From NCBI GenBank assembly GCA_003254925.1, contig QANZ01042550.1:1-64000 (forward strand): a stretch of 64,000 nt of DNA, written 5' to 3'. Within the stretch, counting starts at the first letter, position 1. Every line of letters starts with the position of its first letter. Made by a program: the position numbers and the translations under genes. Shown one piece after another: positions 23,524-34,059 of this stretch. The notes below the pieces were generated by a model. The model did no database searches. It had not been told where the DNA came from and was given only the letters and a program-made list of their open reading frames with translations. This DNA comes from Chamaecrista fasciculata (lineage: Eukaryota > Streptophyta > Magnoliopsida > Fabales > Fabaceae).

Positions 23524-24144
23524 TCAGAGTCTGAGGTCTAAATCAAGCTTCAGAGATTCTTGGGGTGCCTCTGGTGGATCCAAACGAAAGCTTCCTGGCC
23601 ATTCCAGATTCGTTTGATCCTCACGAGCCATGAAAAGAGAAGCCAATGATGTTGTTGATGATGATGGTGATGCCATTATTCCAATCTGATCATGAAGTCT
23701 CACTGCAGCTATTGTAGGTGGAAGTAAGCATGATGATGATGATGATATGAAGGATGGCTTGTGCCCAAATGAATGGGAATGCACACCAAGTGTTCGATGA
23801 AATGCCGGAAACCCAATTATTGGTTGTATCTTCTGAGATTGGTATCCTCTTCTGGCTTCTCCTTTTTCTCTTTTGTGTGCATTCTGATGACCCCCCAATG
23901 CTTGAGGAGTAAGGAATTTCCTTGTGCAGAAGTTGCAGGAGAAGATTTTTGTAGCTGAAGAAGCAGGTTTTGGTGATTGACAATAATATTGTGGTCTATT
24001 ACTACTACTACTAGTGATCTTTCCACTTCCTAAGCTCAGGTTCAAGTTTAACTTCAAGCAATCTTCTGGGTTTTCATTTCTATTTGCTTCTTCTTGTTCC
24101 TTGCTTGCTATGAATATTCTTTCATTCAACTCAATGCTCATCAT
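23524..24144 (-). CDS. Single-C2H2 zinc-finger repressor, ZFP3/ZFP4-like, copy 1
   Basis: An intronless 206-aa protein. A single plant-type C2H2 finger has C70, C73, H86 and H90 and the signature QALGGHQNAHKR; this family binds DNA through that helix. Two EAR-type repression motifs flank the protein, LKLNLNLSL at residues 30-38 and LDLDLRL at the extreme C-terminus. RTLGVHSHSF followed by HKPS, LHDQIGIM and WPGSFR are the usual downstream blocks of the Arabidopsis ZFP1/3/4/7 group, some of which dampen ABA and light responses (family knowledge). The start could be either of two adjacent ATGs; copy 2 begins at the position of the second. It is the leftmost of five copies in this window and has a TATA box about 110 bp upstream of the start. 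Confidence 0.92.
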   Translation of the reverse strand: MMSIELNERIFIASKEQEEANRNENPEDCLKLNLNLSLGSGKITSSSSNRPQYYCQSPKPASSATKIFSCNFCTRKFLTPQALGGHQNAHKREKGEARRGYQSQKIQPIIGFPAFHRTLGVHSHSFGHKPSFISSSSSCLLPPTIAAVRLHDQIGIMASPSSSTTSLASLFMAREDQTNLEWPGSFRLDPPEAPQESLKLDLDLRL

Positions 24145-24300
24145 TTTGGTTTATCTCCAAAATTCCAAATCAAGGAGAGTTTTGGGGTTGAAAAAACTTG
24201 AAACTTGAGAAGGATCGGATATAAGCACTCATGCAGAGTTGATGGAACTGCTTCTTATAGTGGAATGAATCCCTTTTGAAGGATGTGAAATTGGATGCCT
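24145..24300 (-). promoter_or_regulatory. Core promoter of zinc-finger gene 1
   Basis: On the minus strand CTATAAG (24254-24260) is the likely TATA box, about 110 bp before the ATG. Directly upstream lies ATCCCTTTTGAAGGAT (24269-24284), a one-base variant of a 16-bp palindrome kept in all copies of the locus. A second, more diverged promoter-like piece is at 24920-24950. Confidence 0.6.
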
Positions 24301-25297
24301 TTTTTTTTTTCTTTAATATTATTGATGGCCTTTTAGAATCACATTTAGACTTTAATAAGGTATTTCAGAAATGAAGAAACTCGGATAAATTTTTTTATAT
24401 ATTTGTTATAAGACTTCTTGAATTATAAACTTGATTTATATTATTTCTTTTTTATAATTGGTCAGCAAAAAAATGTCTTTAATATTTTCTTTATCATGAT
24501 TGGTTAGACACAACTTTTTTTTTTTGGGTAAATACCACAAAACTTTTATTACATATCATATGTTTATTGAAAAAGTTAAATAAACTTATATACAAACTAT
24601 AAAGTATGTAACACAATTTTACTTGAATTGTGACCTTCTCAAACTTTATTAAGATACTTGGAGTATATAGGCGTTTTAATTTTCTTTATGAAGAGATGAT
24701 AGCTAGAAAGAAACTATTTGTTAGAATTATGAAACATCTAAAGATTCGATAATTAAATGCTGAAATAGTGAAAGTATAGGTACACTAATAACAGTGATAA
24801 TTGGCTTCCAAAATATAGGACTAATACAGTAATATTATATACCAAGAATATATACTATCCTTTATGACACTAGCTATATATAAATTCTAATGTGTGATCT
24901 CATCAATAATACATATATATAGTGGAAATGAATCCTTCTTTATGGATGTGAAGTTGGATGTTTTTTTTCTTGATGGCCTTTTAAATCACATTCAGATTTT
25001 AATAAGATATTCTGAAAAAAAAAACGAAAAGAAAATTTAAATAAAGTTGTTTATATGCAGCAAACATAAAAAACATCTTATCTAAGTTGAGATATTCTCA
25101 AAATTTATGTTACAAGCGTAACGTACCTCAAAAGAGTTCTTAAGAGGAGATGAAAGCTTGTCAACCTTTTAACTAAGCGATATGAAATTTTTATATGCAA
25201 GATATAGAAGCTGAAACTAATAGATTATCTTTAGGAAAGCTCCCAGTAAGACCTATCCATTTATACATGTCCAAGAGCCCACTCTGATATTATATTA
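24301..25297. repeat. Upstream region of zinc-finger gene 1, duplicated in part
   Basis: No gene. Fragments such as AAGAAACTATTTGTTAGAATT and GGCCTTTTAGAATCACAT recur at 56970-57320 and 57530-57780. GTGGAAATGAATCCTTC and similar pieces at 24920-24960 repeat the promoter-proximal segment. Confidence 0.6.
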
Positions 25298-26376
25298 GGC
25301 CAAAGTCTTATTTTGGTCTCTCAGTTATGCATAGTGTTTCAAATTGGTCCCCCAGTCATTTTTCGTTTCATATTGGTCCCCCAGTTATGCAAAATTTGAC
25401 AAAGTTAGTTCCTCTAACCGTTTTCATCTATTTTTCTGTTAAAAAAAAACAAAATTGATTTTAAATTCCTAAAAATTTACAATTTTTGATCAAAGGCCTT
25501 TTTTTCTATTATAGAACCAAAATATAAGAAAGAAGAAATATCCGAGGATTTTAGTTTATTTTACAAAAAAAAAAAAAAAAAAAAAANAAAAAAAAAACCC
25601 AACCTCCTCCCTCTATTTGGCCCACCATTTCTAGCCACAAAACGAGTAACAGCAAAAGTAACATACATAACCACGCAACACTCACACAACATAGAAATCA
25701 CCATAATCTTGTTTCTTCCTTTCTTCTTTAATCTAATCAGAAGAAATACGACGAACCCCCCAAATGAAAGCCCTCAGGCACCTTCTCCGACGCCGCCTCG
25801 CTCGACGTTGACGTCGCTGCCCCCATCGTTGTCGTAATAAGCCGTCGAGCTCGGTGGCAGCTCCGTCTTGCTATCATCATACACTTGTTAGAAATGACTT
25901 AGGTTATTATCATTATATCCGTCCATACACGGAATCGCTTCATTTTGAGCCGATATTCCCTCTGTATTTCCTAACCCTAAGAACATGTTGCATTCGGTGA
26001 TGTGTATAGTCGGGTCGTATTGTTGGGTGAATGAACTCGCCTCCAGGAAATTGTGTATTTGTAATTGTTGAGAGAGAGAGAGAGAGAAAGTTGTATTTTT
26101 TTTTGTGTAAAATAAACTAAAACCCTCATATGTTTTTTCTTTCTTACATTTTGGTTCTATTATAGAGAAAAAGGTCCTTGATGCAAAAAATTTAAATTTT
26201 TAGGAGTTAAAACTCAATTTTGTCTTTTTTTTTAACAGAAAAATAGATGAAAACTCTTAGAGGGGCCAACTTTGTCAAATTTTACATAACTGGAGAATCA
26301 ATATGGAACGAAAAATAACTAGGGGACCAATATGAAACACTGAGCATAACTGAGGGACCAAAATAAGACTTTGGCC
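25298..26376. mobile_element. Long-TIR MULE carrying unidentified GC-rich DNA (Pack-MULE candidate)
   Basis: Inverted arms of about 280 bp (25298-25575 and about 26098-26376) begin GGCCAAAGTCTTATTTTGG. They are flanked by exact 9-bp repeats ATTATATTA (25289-25297 and 26377-26385). The 500-bp core is markedly more GC-rich than its surroundings (for example 25755-25870 with GACGCCGCCTCGCTCGACG) and has no transposase. On the minus strand the core has protein-like stretches such as FLEASSFTQQYDPTIH and KTELPPSSTAYYDNDGG. That suggests a captured host exon, but I do not recognise the family. Confidence 0.82.
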
Positions 26377-26385
26377 ATTATATTA

Positions 26386-27045
26386 TAAGGCCTAACTTAC
26401 CTTAAAGAGCTTGAAGGAAAGAAAATTGCGAATTGCCTCAACCCATATATAAAATTTATCGGTTCTTTAAAGTCATATAGGATTTCAACCATTTATTAAG
26501 ATGCTTTGAATTGTAGGCCCTTTTAATTTTCTTTGAGGTGATGATAGTCCAGAAGAATCAGTTTGGTAGGATTATTAAACATCTAAAGATTCCATGAAAA
26601 ATTACTGGAATAGTGAAAAGATGGACTCACACTAATAAATTGATCTTTATCGGTTGTGCAAACTACATATACAGACGCTTGAGGCCTTCATTTTATGTCA
26701 TTTCAACCAGTGATCCCACCTAGTGATGCTTGGTGCCGCAGGGAACAATGCTTCGATCAGCTTCTTCAACTTTTTTTTTTTCGTCCTTAAAAAGTGTCCA
26801 CTTTCATTCCTGTTTTTGGAGCAACCATTGAATTGAAACAAAGTGGACAATTGTCAAAACATTTCCACCTATTGTCTAAATCTAAATCAAATCTCGTAAT
26901 TTATTTGTACTGCTTGCCATGTGTGCTTCTCTCACACATCATGTAACTAATCTATCTTCCTGCTTATCAATTTGTGAGTAGGTTGGATATATATGATGGG
27001 AGGAGAATCCTCTTCCATTTCCCCTACAAGCAAAGAAATAAAGGC
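26386..27045. repeat. Conserved non-coding block, copy 1
   Basis: 26686-27000 matches 58428-58790 at high identity, far above the neighbouring DNA. It includes TTTCAACCAGTGATCCCACC, TAGTGATGCTTGGTGC and CTGTTTTTGGAG. A short inverted repeat AAGTGTCCACTTT ... AAAGTGGACAATT lies within. It sits 2-2.6 kb upstream of zinc-finger gene 1, as its partner does for gene 2. No shared long reading frame survives in both copies. Confidence 0.6.
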
Positions 27046-27049
27046 ATGG

Positions 27050-27600
27050 CAAAAAATTCATTTGTGCACCGAACGTTTGTGGTGATTTTTAGTTATGCTC
27101 CTAACATTTTATTTGTGTCAGTTGTGCTCTCAATGTGAAACGTTAGTTTCAATTATGCCCCCAATTTTACTTGTGTGTCAATTTTTTGTTCTAAATTGAA
27201 TATGTGGCAAGATGACTGAATAAATAAAACATTCCTAATTTATTTTTTATCTACCATGGCATTTCTTACGTGGATTTACATTCTCTAAACCAAAAAATTA
27301 CTACCCTAAATTTTTTTTGACATCTTCATCTTCATCTTCGCAAGCCTTATACCACGTAAGAAATGCCATGGTAAATAAAAAATAAACCAAAGATATTTTA
27401 TTTATTCAGTCATCTTGCCACATATTCAATTCAGAACAAAAATTTGACACATAAGTAAAAAAAATTGACACATCAGCATTGAGTCAAAATTGGGGGCATA
27501 ATTGAAACTAACGTTTCACATTAAGGGGCACAAATGAAACGTTATGGGCATAACTGAAAATCACCGTCAACGTTAAGGACACGAAAGGCTGTTTTGTCAA
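27050..27600. mobile_element. Foldback MITE
   Basis: Two arms of about 220 bp are inverted copies: GTTAGTTTCAATTATGCCCC at the left, complements at the right, and CTACCATGGCATTTCTTACG near the centre with its complement at 27355-27375. The loop is about 75 bp. I found no clean target duplication, so the outer limits are approximate. Confidence 0.7.
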
Positions 27601-28195
27601 AAGGGAAAATGGGTAGCTTCTATGGTCTCGTTCTTCTCTTTTCTTTTTTCTTTTTTTAAAAAAGTTAATAATTGAAATTGGACAATAATTGATTAGAAAG
27701 GTGAAGACAAAAAATAATATATTCTATTAATCTTTTAATTGAGTTGGCATGTCGAGTTTTAAGATTTTAAACCTGATAAATTTAATTAAACCCACAAGCC
27801 AACTCAATATTGTTTAAAGAATTATATAGATCACACATTGGAGAAAATAAATCTGAATTACTCTGTCAAATTTTTGTGAGGATGGTCTTGTGATATAAGA
27901 TCAACTTGGACTTTTTTTTTTTTTTTAAATTTTTTTGAGACAAAGACCAACTTAGATTATTGACACTGAAGTTAATTGATTTTGGTGTCATATCTTGAGG
28001 TAGGTATAGCTAGGTCTATAAAGTGTGAAAAAGATGGGTTCAACTGGTGAGTTCTATGTCCTGGATGCATATGCAATTAAATAATGCAGTAGTTATGGTG
28101 GAGTTGATTAGGCTTTTCATTTCATTTCATTGCCTTTGTTCTTTGATATGATATGGTGCGTATGTGTTTGTGGGGAAAATGGGACCCTTAATATT
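27601..28195. repeat. Array block B, copy 1
   Basis: 27957-28190 (TTGACACTGAAGTTAATTGA, AAGATGGGTTCAACTGGTG, GTTTGTGGGGAAAATGGGAC) recurs at 44505-44735, 50697-50960 and 60113-60380. 27601-27955 has no recognisable feature. Confidence 0.65.
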
Positions 28196-28201
28196 GCGAA
28201 A

Positions 28202-28383
28202 TGCCAATAATGGAGTTAAGAAGTGGGGAATGAGATGGGATAATATAGCCCTCTTGCCTTTTTTGGAACAGTATGATTGCCAATAATGGGATGGGATAAT
28301 ATTGCCAATATGTAAATTTTATCATACTGTTCCAAAAAAGGCAATATGTTTGAATTATATTATCCCATCTCATTATTGGCAAT
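28202..28383. repeat. Local palindrome
   Basis: The arms 28202-28277 and 28321-28383 are inverted. TTGCCTTTTTTGGAACAGTA pairs with TACTGTTCCAAAAAAGGCAA, and GAGATGGGATAAT pairs with ATTATCCCATCTC. The loop is about 43 bp. The other three copies of block B lack it, so it arose here by local inverted duplication. Confidence 0.75.
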
Positions 28384-28417
28384 AATAATGAGATGGGATA
28401 ATATTATATAAAGTTAA

Positions 28418-28552
28418 ATATTTTAACTAGTAGAGAGAATTGTATAAATATTTTAAAATTATAAATAAAATTGAAATGTGAAATCATTTTGAATAGGCAT
28501 GTAATAATTTTAACTAGTAGAGAGAATTGTATAAATATTTTAAAATTATATA
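28418..28552. repeat. Direct repeat of about 43 bp
   Basis: TTTTAACTAGTAGAGAGAAT followed by TGTATAAATATTTTAAAATT occurs twice, about 85 bp apart. No gene. Confidence 0.7.
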
Positions 28553-29110
28553 AGGATAGAAATAAAATAAAAAAATTAATTATTGAAAAATTAATTAAAA
28601 TTTATGTTGACAGAATTTTGCTAAATGATAGTTTTATTATTTTATATATTTCTGCAAATGATAGTTAAAATAGAATTTACAAATAGTTTTTATTTCTCGA
28701 TAATTTTCTACTATTCAAGAAATATATATATTAAAATTATAATTATCTATTAAAGTAAATATTTACAGTATGGGTGAGATACCATTATACTTGGATCTAT
28801 TAAAGTTAGATATGCACTTATACCTAATATGCATATAATGTTTGAATTGATTTAAAGTTAAAGATTATATAAAGTTTTTACATTGATAAATGAGTAAGTT
28901 TGGGACCAATTTGAAATTTCCTGAGACATTTGGGAGTAATTAAAAATTTTGACTTGATGAGAATGAACCTGGGTGATTTTTTTTTTACATAAGAATAAAC
29001 GTGGGCTAGCTAGAGAAAAGTGGGTGATTTTTTTTTTCTTTTTTAATTTTTTAGTTCAATAATTTTGATCAACCATAAAGGGATGAAGCCATATAATATA
29101 GTATAGATAT
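28553..29110. other. AT-rich intergenic; possible Helitron end
   Basis: No gene. Around 29063-29103, GATCAACCATAAAGGGATG and GAAGCCATATAATATA resemble the 5' end region of the Helitron copies at 8.9-9.3 kb (there GGTGGAGCCATATAATATA). No hairpin or CTAG end was found. Confidence 0.35.
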
Positions 29111-29112
29111 AG

Positions 29113-29826
29113 ATATATATTATGACATAACAAACATGATCTATCTAATAAAATCCTTGAAATAAAAGGGTTCAACTTTCCTTTTTTGGACTGTATATTT
29201 GACATATGAAAAGTTTTTATTTTATTATTAAAGGAAGAAAAGAAAGGGCAAAGCCGAAAGGGGTAGCCAGTAGGCACTGATATTTGGATTTGATGTAGTT
29301 TGGCATTGTTAGTTGTAACTTGTAAACACAGACTGAAAAGAGTGAACGTAACATATATCTCAACCAGGAAAGTAAAGTCCAACATGAAACTACAAATCTT
29401 GCAAGACCATGTTGTGAATGAGATGATGATGTGGATGAGATGAGATGAGATGGAGGTTCAAAAAAACACCTAACCACTACTGTTCATTCAATCATAAAAT
29501 GAGATGATGATTGAATGAGATGGGATTAAGATTTGGTGTTTCCGAAACAGGCCCTAAGATATTCAATATACTATCTATCATATCATTTCTTTTTCCGATT
29601 TCTTGCCCGGCCAATCACGTGTATTGTGGATTTTGCAATTGTCTATTAATTTTATTTTTAACATTCGTTGTTTATTAATGTCACGACAGTCAGAGTGCAT
29701 TTTGATTTTATTGTTAAAACTCCACATCTGTCGCAAAAATAGTTTTACATTTAAATTCAGCGAAACTTTTTCTATTTTGAAAATTATAAACATATATATA
29801 CAAACACATTTGTGACAAAAATTGTT
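29113..29826. repeat. Array block C, copy 1
   Basis: Matches 48010-48540 and 63468-64000: CATGATCTATCTA, CTTTTTTGGA, AAAAGAGTGAACGTAAC, CATGAAACTACAAATCTTGC and a CCAATCACGTG segment near 29610. A GATGAGAT-rich insert at 29415-29560 is specific to this copy. No gene is supported. Confidence 0.65.
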
Positions 29827-30684
29827 GGCCGAAACTCCATTTTGGTCCTTAATGTTTACCCTAAATTATGTTTTGATCTCTAATACTTTTTGTTACATTT
29901 TGATCCTTAATGTTTCCTAAAAGTTTTGTTTTGATCCTTAACTATTGAATATGATCATGCATGTCTCTATCATTTCAAATCCGAATGCGATGAAATCGAA
30001 ACTACGAGTTATATTTAATGAGTTCTTTATTTGTCATGGCCGTTAGTAAATGAGATCAAATTAAGTTTGTTTCAATTTCAAATGTGACAAAATTGGAAAT
30101 ACGAGTTACTCTTGATGAGTTTTTTTCTTTATCTAATTGGGACTATTGAAAAGAGAAATCAAATAGTACTCTGAAAGTTGATATTAATTAATGTTTTGAC
30201 GAAACTCACTTTTGGAGTACTATTTGACCTCATTTGCTAAAGACACCAACTAGAGAATTCGTTAAAAGTAACTTGTAGCTTTTATTGGCTACTTCGTTGT
30301 ATTCAAACTTGAGACAAGAGAGATATGACTAAATTCATGAAACAAATGACCTTTTTTTAATCCTATTTGATCTCATTTGCTTATGACTCCAACTAGACAA
30401 AGAAAGAACTTATCAAATTTAACTTGTAGCTCTGATTTCATCATAATCGATTTGGAAACTAGAGATATATGATCAAATTTAACTTGTAGCTCTGATTTCA
30501 TCGCATTCGAGTTTGAAACAAGATAGATATGATTACATTCAATAGTTAGGGATCAATTATAAAACTTACTAATGATCAAAATGGAACTATTGGGAAACAT
30601 TAAGGATCAAAACAGAATTAAAAAATATTATGGACTAAAACAGAATTTAAGATAAATATTAAGGATCAAAATAGAGTTTTGGCC
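29827..30684. mobile_element. Foldback MITE, MULE-like
   Basis: The ends are GGCCGAAACTCCATTTTGGT and the complement of GGCCAAAACTCTATTTTGAT. The flanks AAAATTGTT (29818-29826) and AACATTGTT (30685-30693) are a 9-bp duplication with one mismatch. The arms are long and more diverged than in the Pack-MULEs, so it is older. It interrupts an array block. Confidence 0.75.
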
Positions 30685-30693
30685 AACATTGTT

Positions 30694-31012
30694 GGATAAA
30701 TGATAACTACCTTATAAGTAGTTAAGGAAGCCCCGCGAAACATTTTGATTTGACAACTTTTACACTGAAAAGAAAATTCAAAACAAAAGTTATGGGGTGT
30801 AGAGTGTAGTGCAGCCGTGGAGGAATGAAAAAGTTCAGCAGATGGAGCCTGGAGTTCTAACCCTGTTGTTCTTCTGAATTAGAGCAAGTATCAGTTCAAT
30901 CAAATATTGAGCAATTGAACAGATCGTTCCAGCCTAACTTTCCAAAAGTATTTTTGTCCTAAATACTTAACACTCGAAGCCCAAGACTCTAGACCTTAAA
31001 AACTTGGGGATC
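30694..31012. other. Intergenic, no gene
   Basis: No coding, RNA or terminal repeat signal seen. Confidence 0.5.
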
Positions 31013-31017
31013 ATGAT

Positions 31018-32300
31018 TGTTAGAAAATATGCTAGTGAAAATAGCCCAAGAGGGGGGTGAATTGGATTTTTAAAAATTTTCTTGTAAATAAATTTAATCC
31101 TTTAAAACGTTTTCCTTGAGAAATGAATTGTTTCCTTAAAATATGAAAGTTAAGGTTCTTTTAAAATACTTCCTCAAGAACTGAACCTGATTCGTTTTAA
31201 GAAATATTCTTTAAAAAATTTGCAAGTTAGAAAACGCAGGATAACTACCAAGGACCAGAATACAGGAAAAATATAAAAGCTAAGGAAAGAAACAGCAACA
31301 CAAGAACTTTTAGTGGTTCAAATAAGGGTATGATCCTTTATACGGAAATTTCCCTTATCTTACATCCACACCTCTAACCAACCAGCTAGAGGTCTATATA
31401 TATATATATATTGTATCTCAATACAATCTGCACGAAGCTTGGGATCACCTCTCAAGGTTTTACAACTTAACCCAAAAACCACTCCAAGGACAGTCTCTCA
31501 GGATATTGCTTCCTACGGAACCACACACGGCTCACCTCTACAAGGTTTCACCCTAGAAGCTCACTTTTACCTCCTTGAAGATTTTTCTCACACTTAACTC
31601 ACAAAATACAATTTTTCTTTTTCAGATTTATCTCTAAGAGATTTCACTCAAGAACTATGAGCACAAAGCTCCAGGAAATCGCACACAGCAATACTCAGGA
31701 TGATCACTCAGGATGCACACAGCAATAGCACTTTTTAGCTTTAATAATCAGAATCTTCTGGCTTCAAGCTCTCATCCTTTTATAGTGGTTGGGAAATAGC
31801 CGTTGGACATATATCAGCAGCAGTAGCACAAACTTGGCATTTCCTTGAATTTCGTTAATCAAGCATAAATGTAAAAATCCGATTTTTGGTTGACCTGCAA
31901 TAAAGGATAATGCAATCAGTGTATGCAGCTTAAATGTAATTGATCAGAATCGTGGACAGATATTATGCTATTATGTAAAGAAAGATTCTGATGTTATCAA
32001 TTCAAAATGTTTCCTGATATAGAGATATCCAGCATTAATGATGATAAGAAACAATTAAACAGCTGTAATTTATTAGCGTATTAGTGATGTAAAAATATGC
32101 CTTTGGTACAAATATTTCCAGATAAAAATTGAAGCACATTTCCAATTCCAATTTAAAACATGTGATGACAGATTCAAAACTTGATTTGCGCTAAAGGATC
32201 CTGAAGTATTAAACTAAGGAACGTCTGCAGCGTAGACCTCAGGATAAACAAATTTTTGTAAATAATCAAAAACTATTTGATATTGAATTTTAGTCCAACA
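31018..32300 (+). mobile_element. Solo LTR of an LTR retrotransposon
   Basis: A 1.28-kb unit starts TGTTAGAAAATATGC and ends AGTCCAACA. It is flanked by identical 5-bp repeats ATGAT (31013-31017 and 32301-32305). A segment near 31051 (AAGAGGGGGGTGAATTGG) and 'TTTTAGTGGTTCAAATAAGG' are typical of Copia-type LTRs (SIRE/Maximus-like; family inferred). No internal region remains. The exact target duplication argues for a moderately young insertion. Confidence 0.8.
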
Positions 32301-32305
32301 ATGAT

Positions 32306-33033
32306 TTTAGAATTTAAAAAAACAATTTAGAATTTTAGATTTGAGAGAATATTGCAGTTCAAGGCAATTAATGATAAGGACAAATATAATTTATCCAAAA
32401 ACCTGTTCCATGTATGATACTTTAATTGACAAGTTCAAATTAAATTGAAATAAGATTTTTGTTTTTTTCTTGGAAAATATGATTCATTATATTATATTGC
32501 ACAAAATCAACAGAAATCGCAACAGAGAAGGTGTTCAAGAGGTCCATCTATGATCTAACTAAACCTATAGATTCTCTAAAGATAAAGAAGCCTTAGCTAA
32601 AATGTGGAAACCACAATGCAAAGAAGGTGAAGGAATGGCTAAGAATCCTAATTTTATGCATGTCACACAATTATCTCCTTGATGCACGACTCATTATATT
32701 GTATCTCTTACAAAAGCCGTCATCTCCATCAGCTCTACTCCGTGATGCTTTATTCAATAAATACTTCACATGTAGCTTTTTCTGGTTTGGTTGACCTCTA
32801 AGCATAAGTTTTATTAAGAGAGTCATATTCCAAAAGTTAACTGTTGAAGTTTGGAGAACCCAAATTCTTATAACCTGCCTTACATTTAGCAACTTTTTTT
32901 GATATGGGACTAGTTAGATATTCATCCATCTTTGAGTAATTGAAGAGTAGGAGATCTTTAATTTTCTCATCCATCTTTGAAGTTGGCTTCTTAATTGAGT
33001 CAAACAAGCATATAACAAGTAAATTTTGTTCAA
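32306..33033. repeat. Array block D (5' side of zinc-finger relic 1)
   Basis: 32795-33033 (GATATTCATCCATC, TTGAAGAGTAGGAGATCTTT, TTGGCTTCTTAATTGAGTCA) matches 48890-49157. 32306-32790 has no clear feature. A 73-codon minus-strand frame at 32671-32892 is unsupported. Confidence 0.6.

Positions 33034-33107
<74 letters not shown>
33034..33107. repeat. (AAT)n microsatellite
   Basis: About 24 AAT units. The orthologous tract in the other array copy is 49158-49198, shorter. Confidence 0.95.
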
Positions 33108-33108
<1 letters not shown>

Positions 33109-33122
33109 CAATATATATATAT

Positions 33123-33659
33123 GTTAAAGGGTCAATTTGGTTCTAAATGTATGTCTTAATGTTCATTTTGGTCTATTATATTTCAAAATGTTCAAATTGG
33201 TCCTATATGTTGACAAAACGTTTCATTTTGGTCCCAAGCTATTGAATATGACTTGTTTCAAGTTCAAATCTGACGAGTTTAGAACTACATATTGTTCTCA
33301 AATAATATTTTCTCTATTTCAGTTGGAGTCGTCAACAAACGAGGTCAAATCAGTCATAAAAGTAGACCGTTCGTTTTATGGTTAAACAAGTAAAGTTGAT
33401 CATATCTCTCATTTCAAATTCGAAAACGACGAATTTAGAGTTACAAGTTTCTCTTAACAAGTCCTTTGAACTTGAAATGAGATACGAGATAAATATGACT
33501 AAATTCAATAGTTTGGAACCAGAATGAACCATTTTACCAATATTTAAGACCAAAATGAAACATTTTGTCAACATTTAGGACCAATTTGAACATTTTAAAA
33601 CATAATGGACCAAAATGAACATTAGGACATACATTTAGAACCAAAATGACCCTTTGAAC
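33123..33659. mobile_element. Foldback MITE, MULE-like
   Basis: Arms of about 175 bp: GTTAAAGGGTCAATTTGGTT at the left, complement of GTTCAAAGGGTCATTTTGGT at the right. They are flanked by TATATATAT on both sides (33114-33122 and 33660-33668), a low-complexity 9-bp duplication. It lies just after the AAT tract; the other array copy (49.2 kb) lacks it, so the insertion followed the duplication. Confidence 0.78.
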
Positions 33660-33802
33660 TATATATATATATAATTATTCCCTGATATATATTCTTTAAC
33701 AATCTATGCAGATACCTGCACCAAGTAGGCACGCAAGTACAAACAAATAAATTCCAAAAATTTCAACAATTTATATATATATATATATATATCTTTCAAG
33801 AA

Positions 33803-34020
33803 ACATTAATAATTTATCCTGAATTATTTGTACTTCTCATTCATGTCATGCATATATATACATAATAAATAATAGAACCAACCTTGAAAATCTAACTTCA
33901 ACTCAACGTCTACATTAATAATTTATCCTGAATTATTTGTACTTCTCATTCATGTCATGCATATATATACATAATAAATAATAGAACCAACCTTGAAAAT
34001 CTAACTTCAACTCAACGTCT
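33803..34020. repeat. Perfect 109-bp tandem duplication
   Basis: Units 33803-33911 and 33912-34020 look identical. The unit is the inverse complement of 49550-49645 in the sister block (TCATTCATGTCATGCATAT versus ATATGCATGACATGAATGA), so the segment was both inverted and doubled here. Confidence 0.9.
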
Positions 34021-34059
34021 CAACGTCATATATATATATATATATATACCTGTGTTTGT

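Noticed and set aside
28418-28552. CRISPR-like direct repeats
   Set aside because: Only two AT-rich copies in a plant nuclear sequence; simple local duplication.
29415-29560. GATGAGAT-rich insert as a MITE
   Set aside because: The end CCGAAACAGGCCCTAA resembles some MITE termini, but no matching left end was found.
32671-32892. 73-codon minus-strand frame (KASRSRADGDDGFCKRYN)
   Set aside because: Some protein-like character but no family recognised and no conserved copy in the sister block at 48.8 kb.
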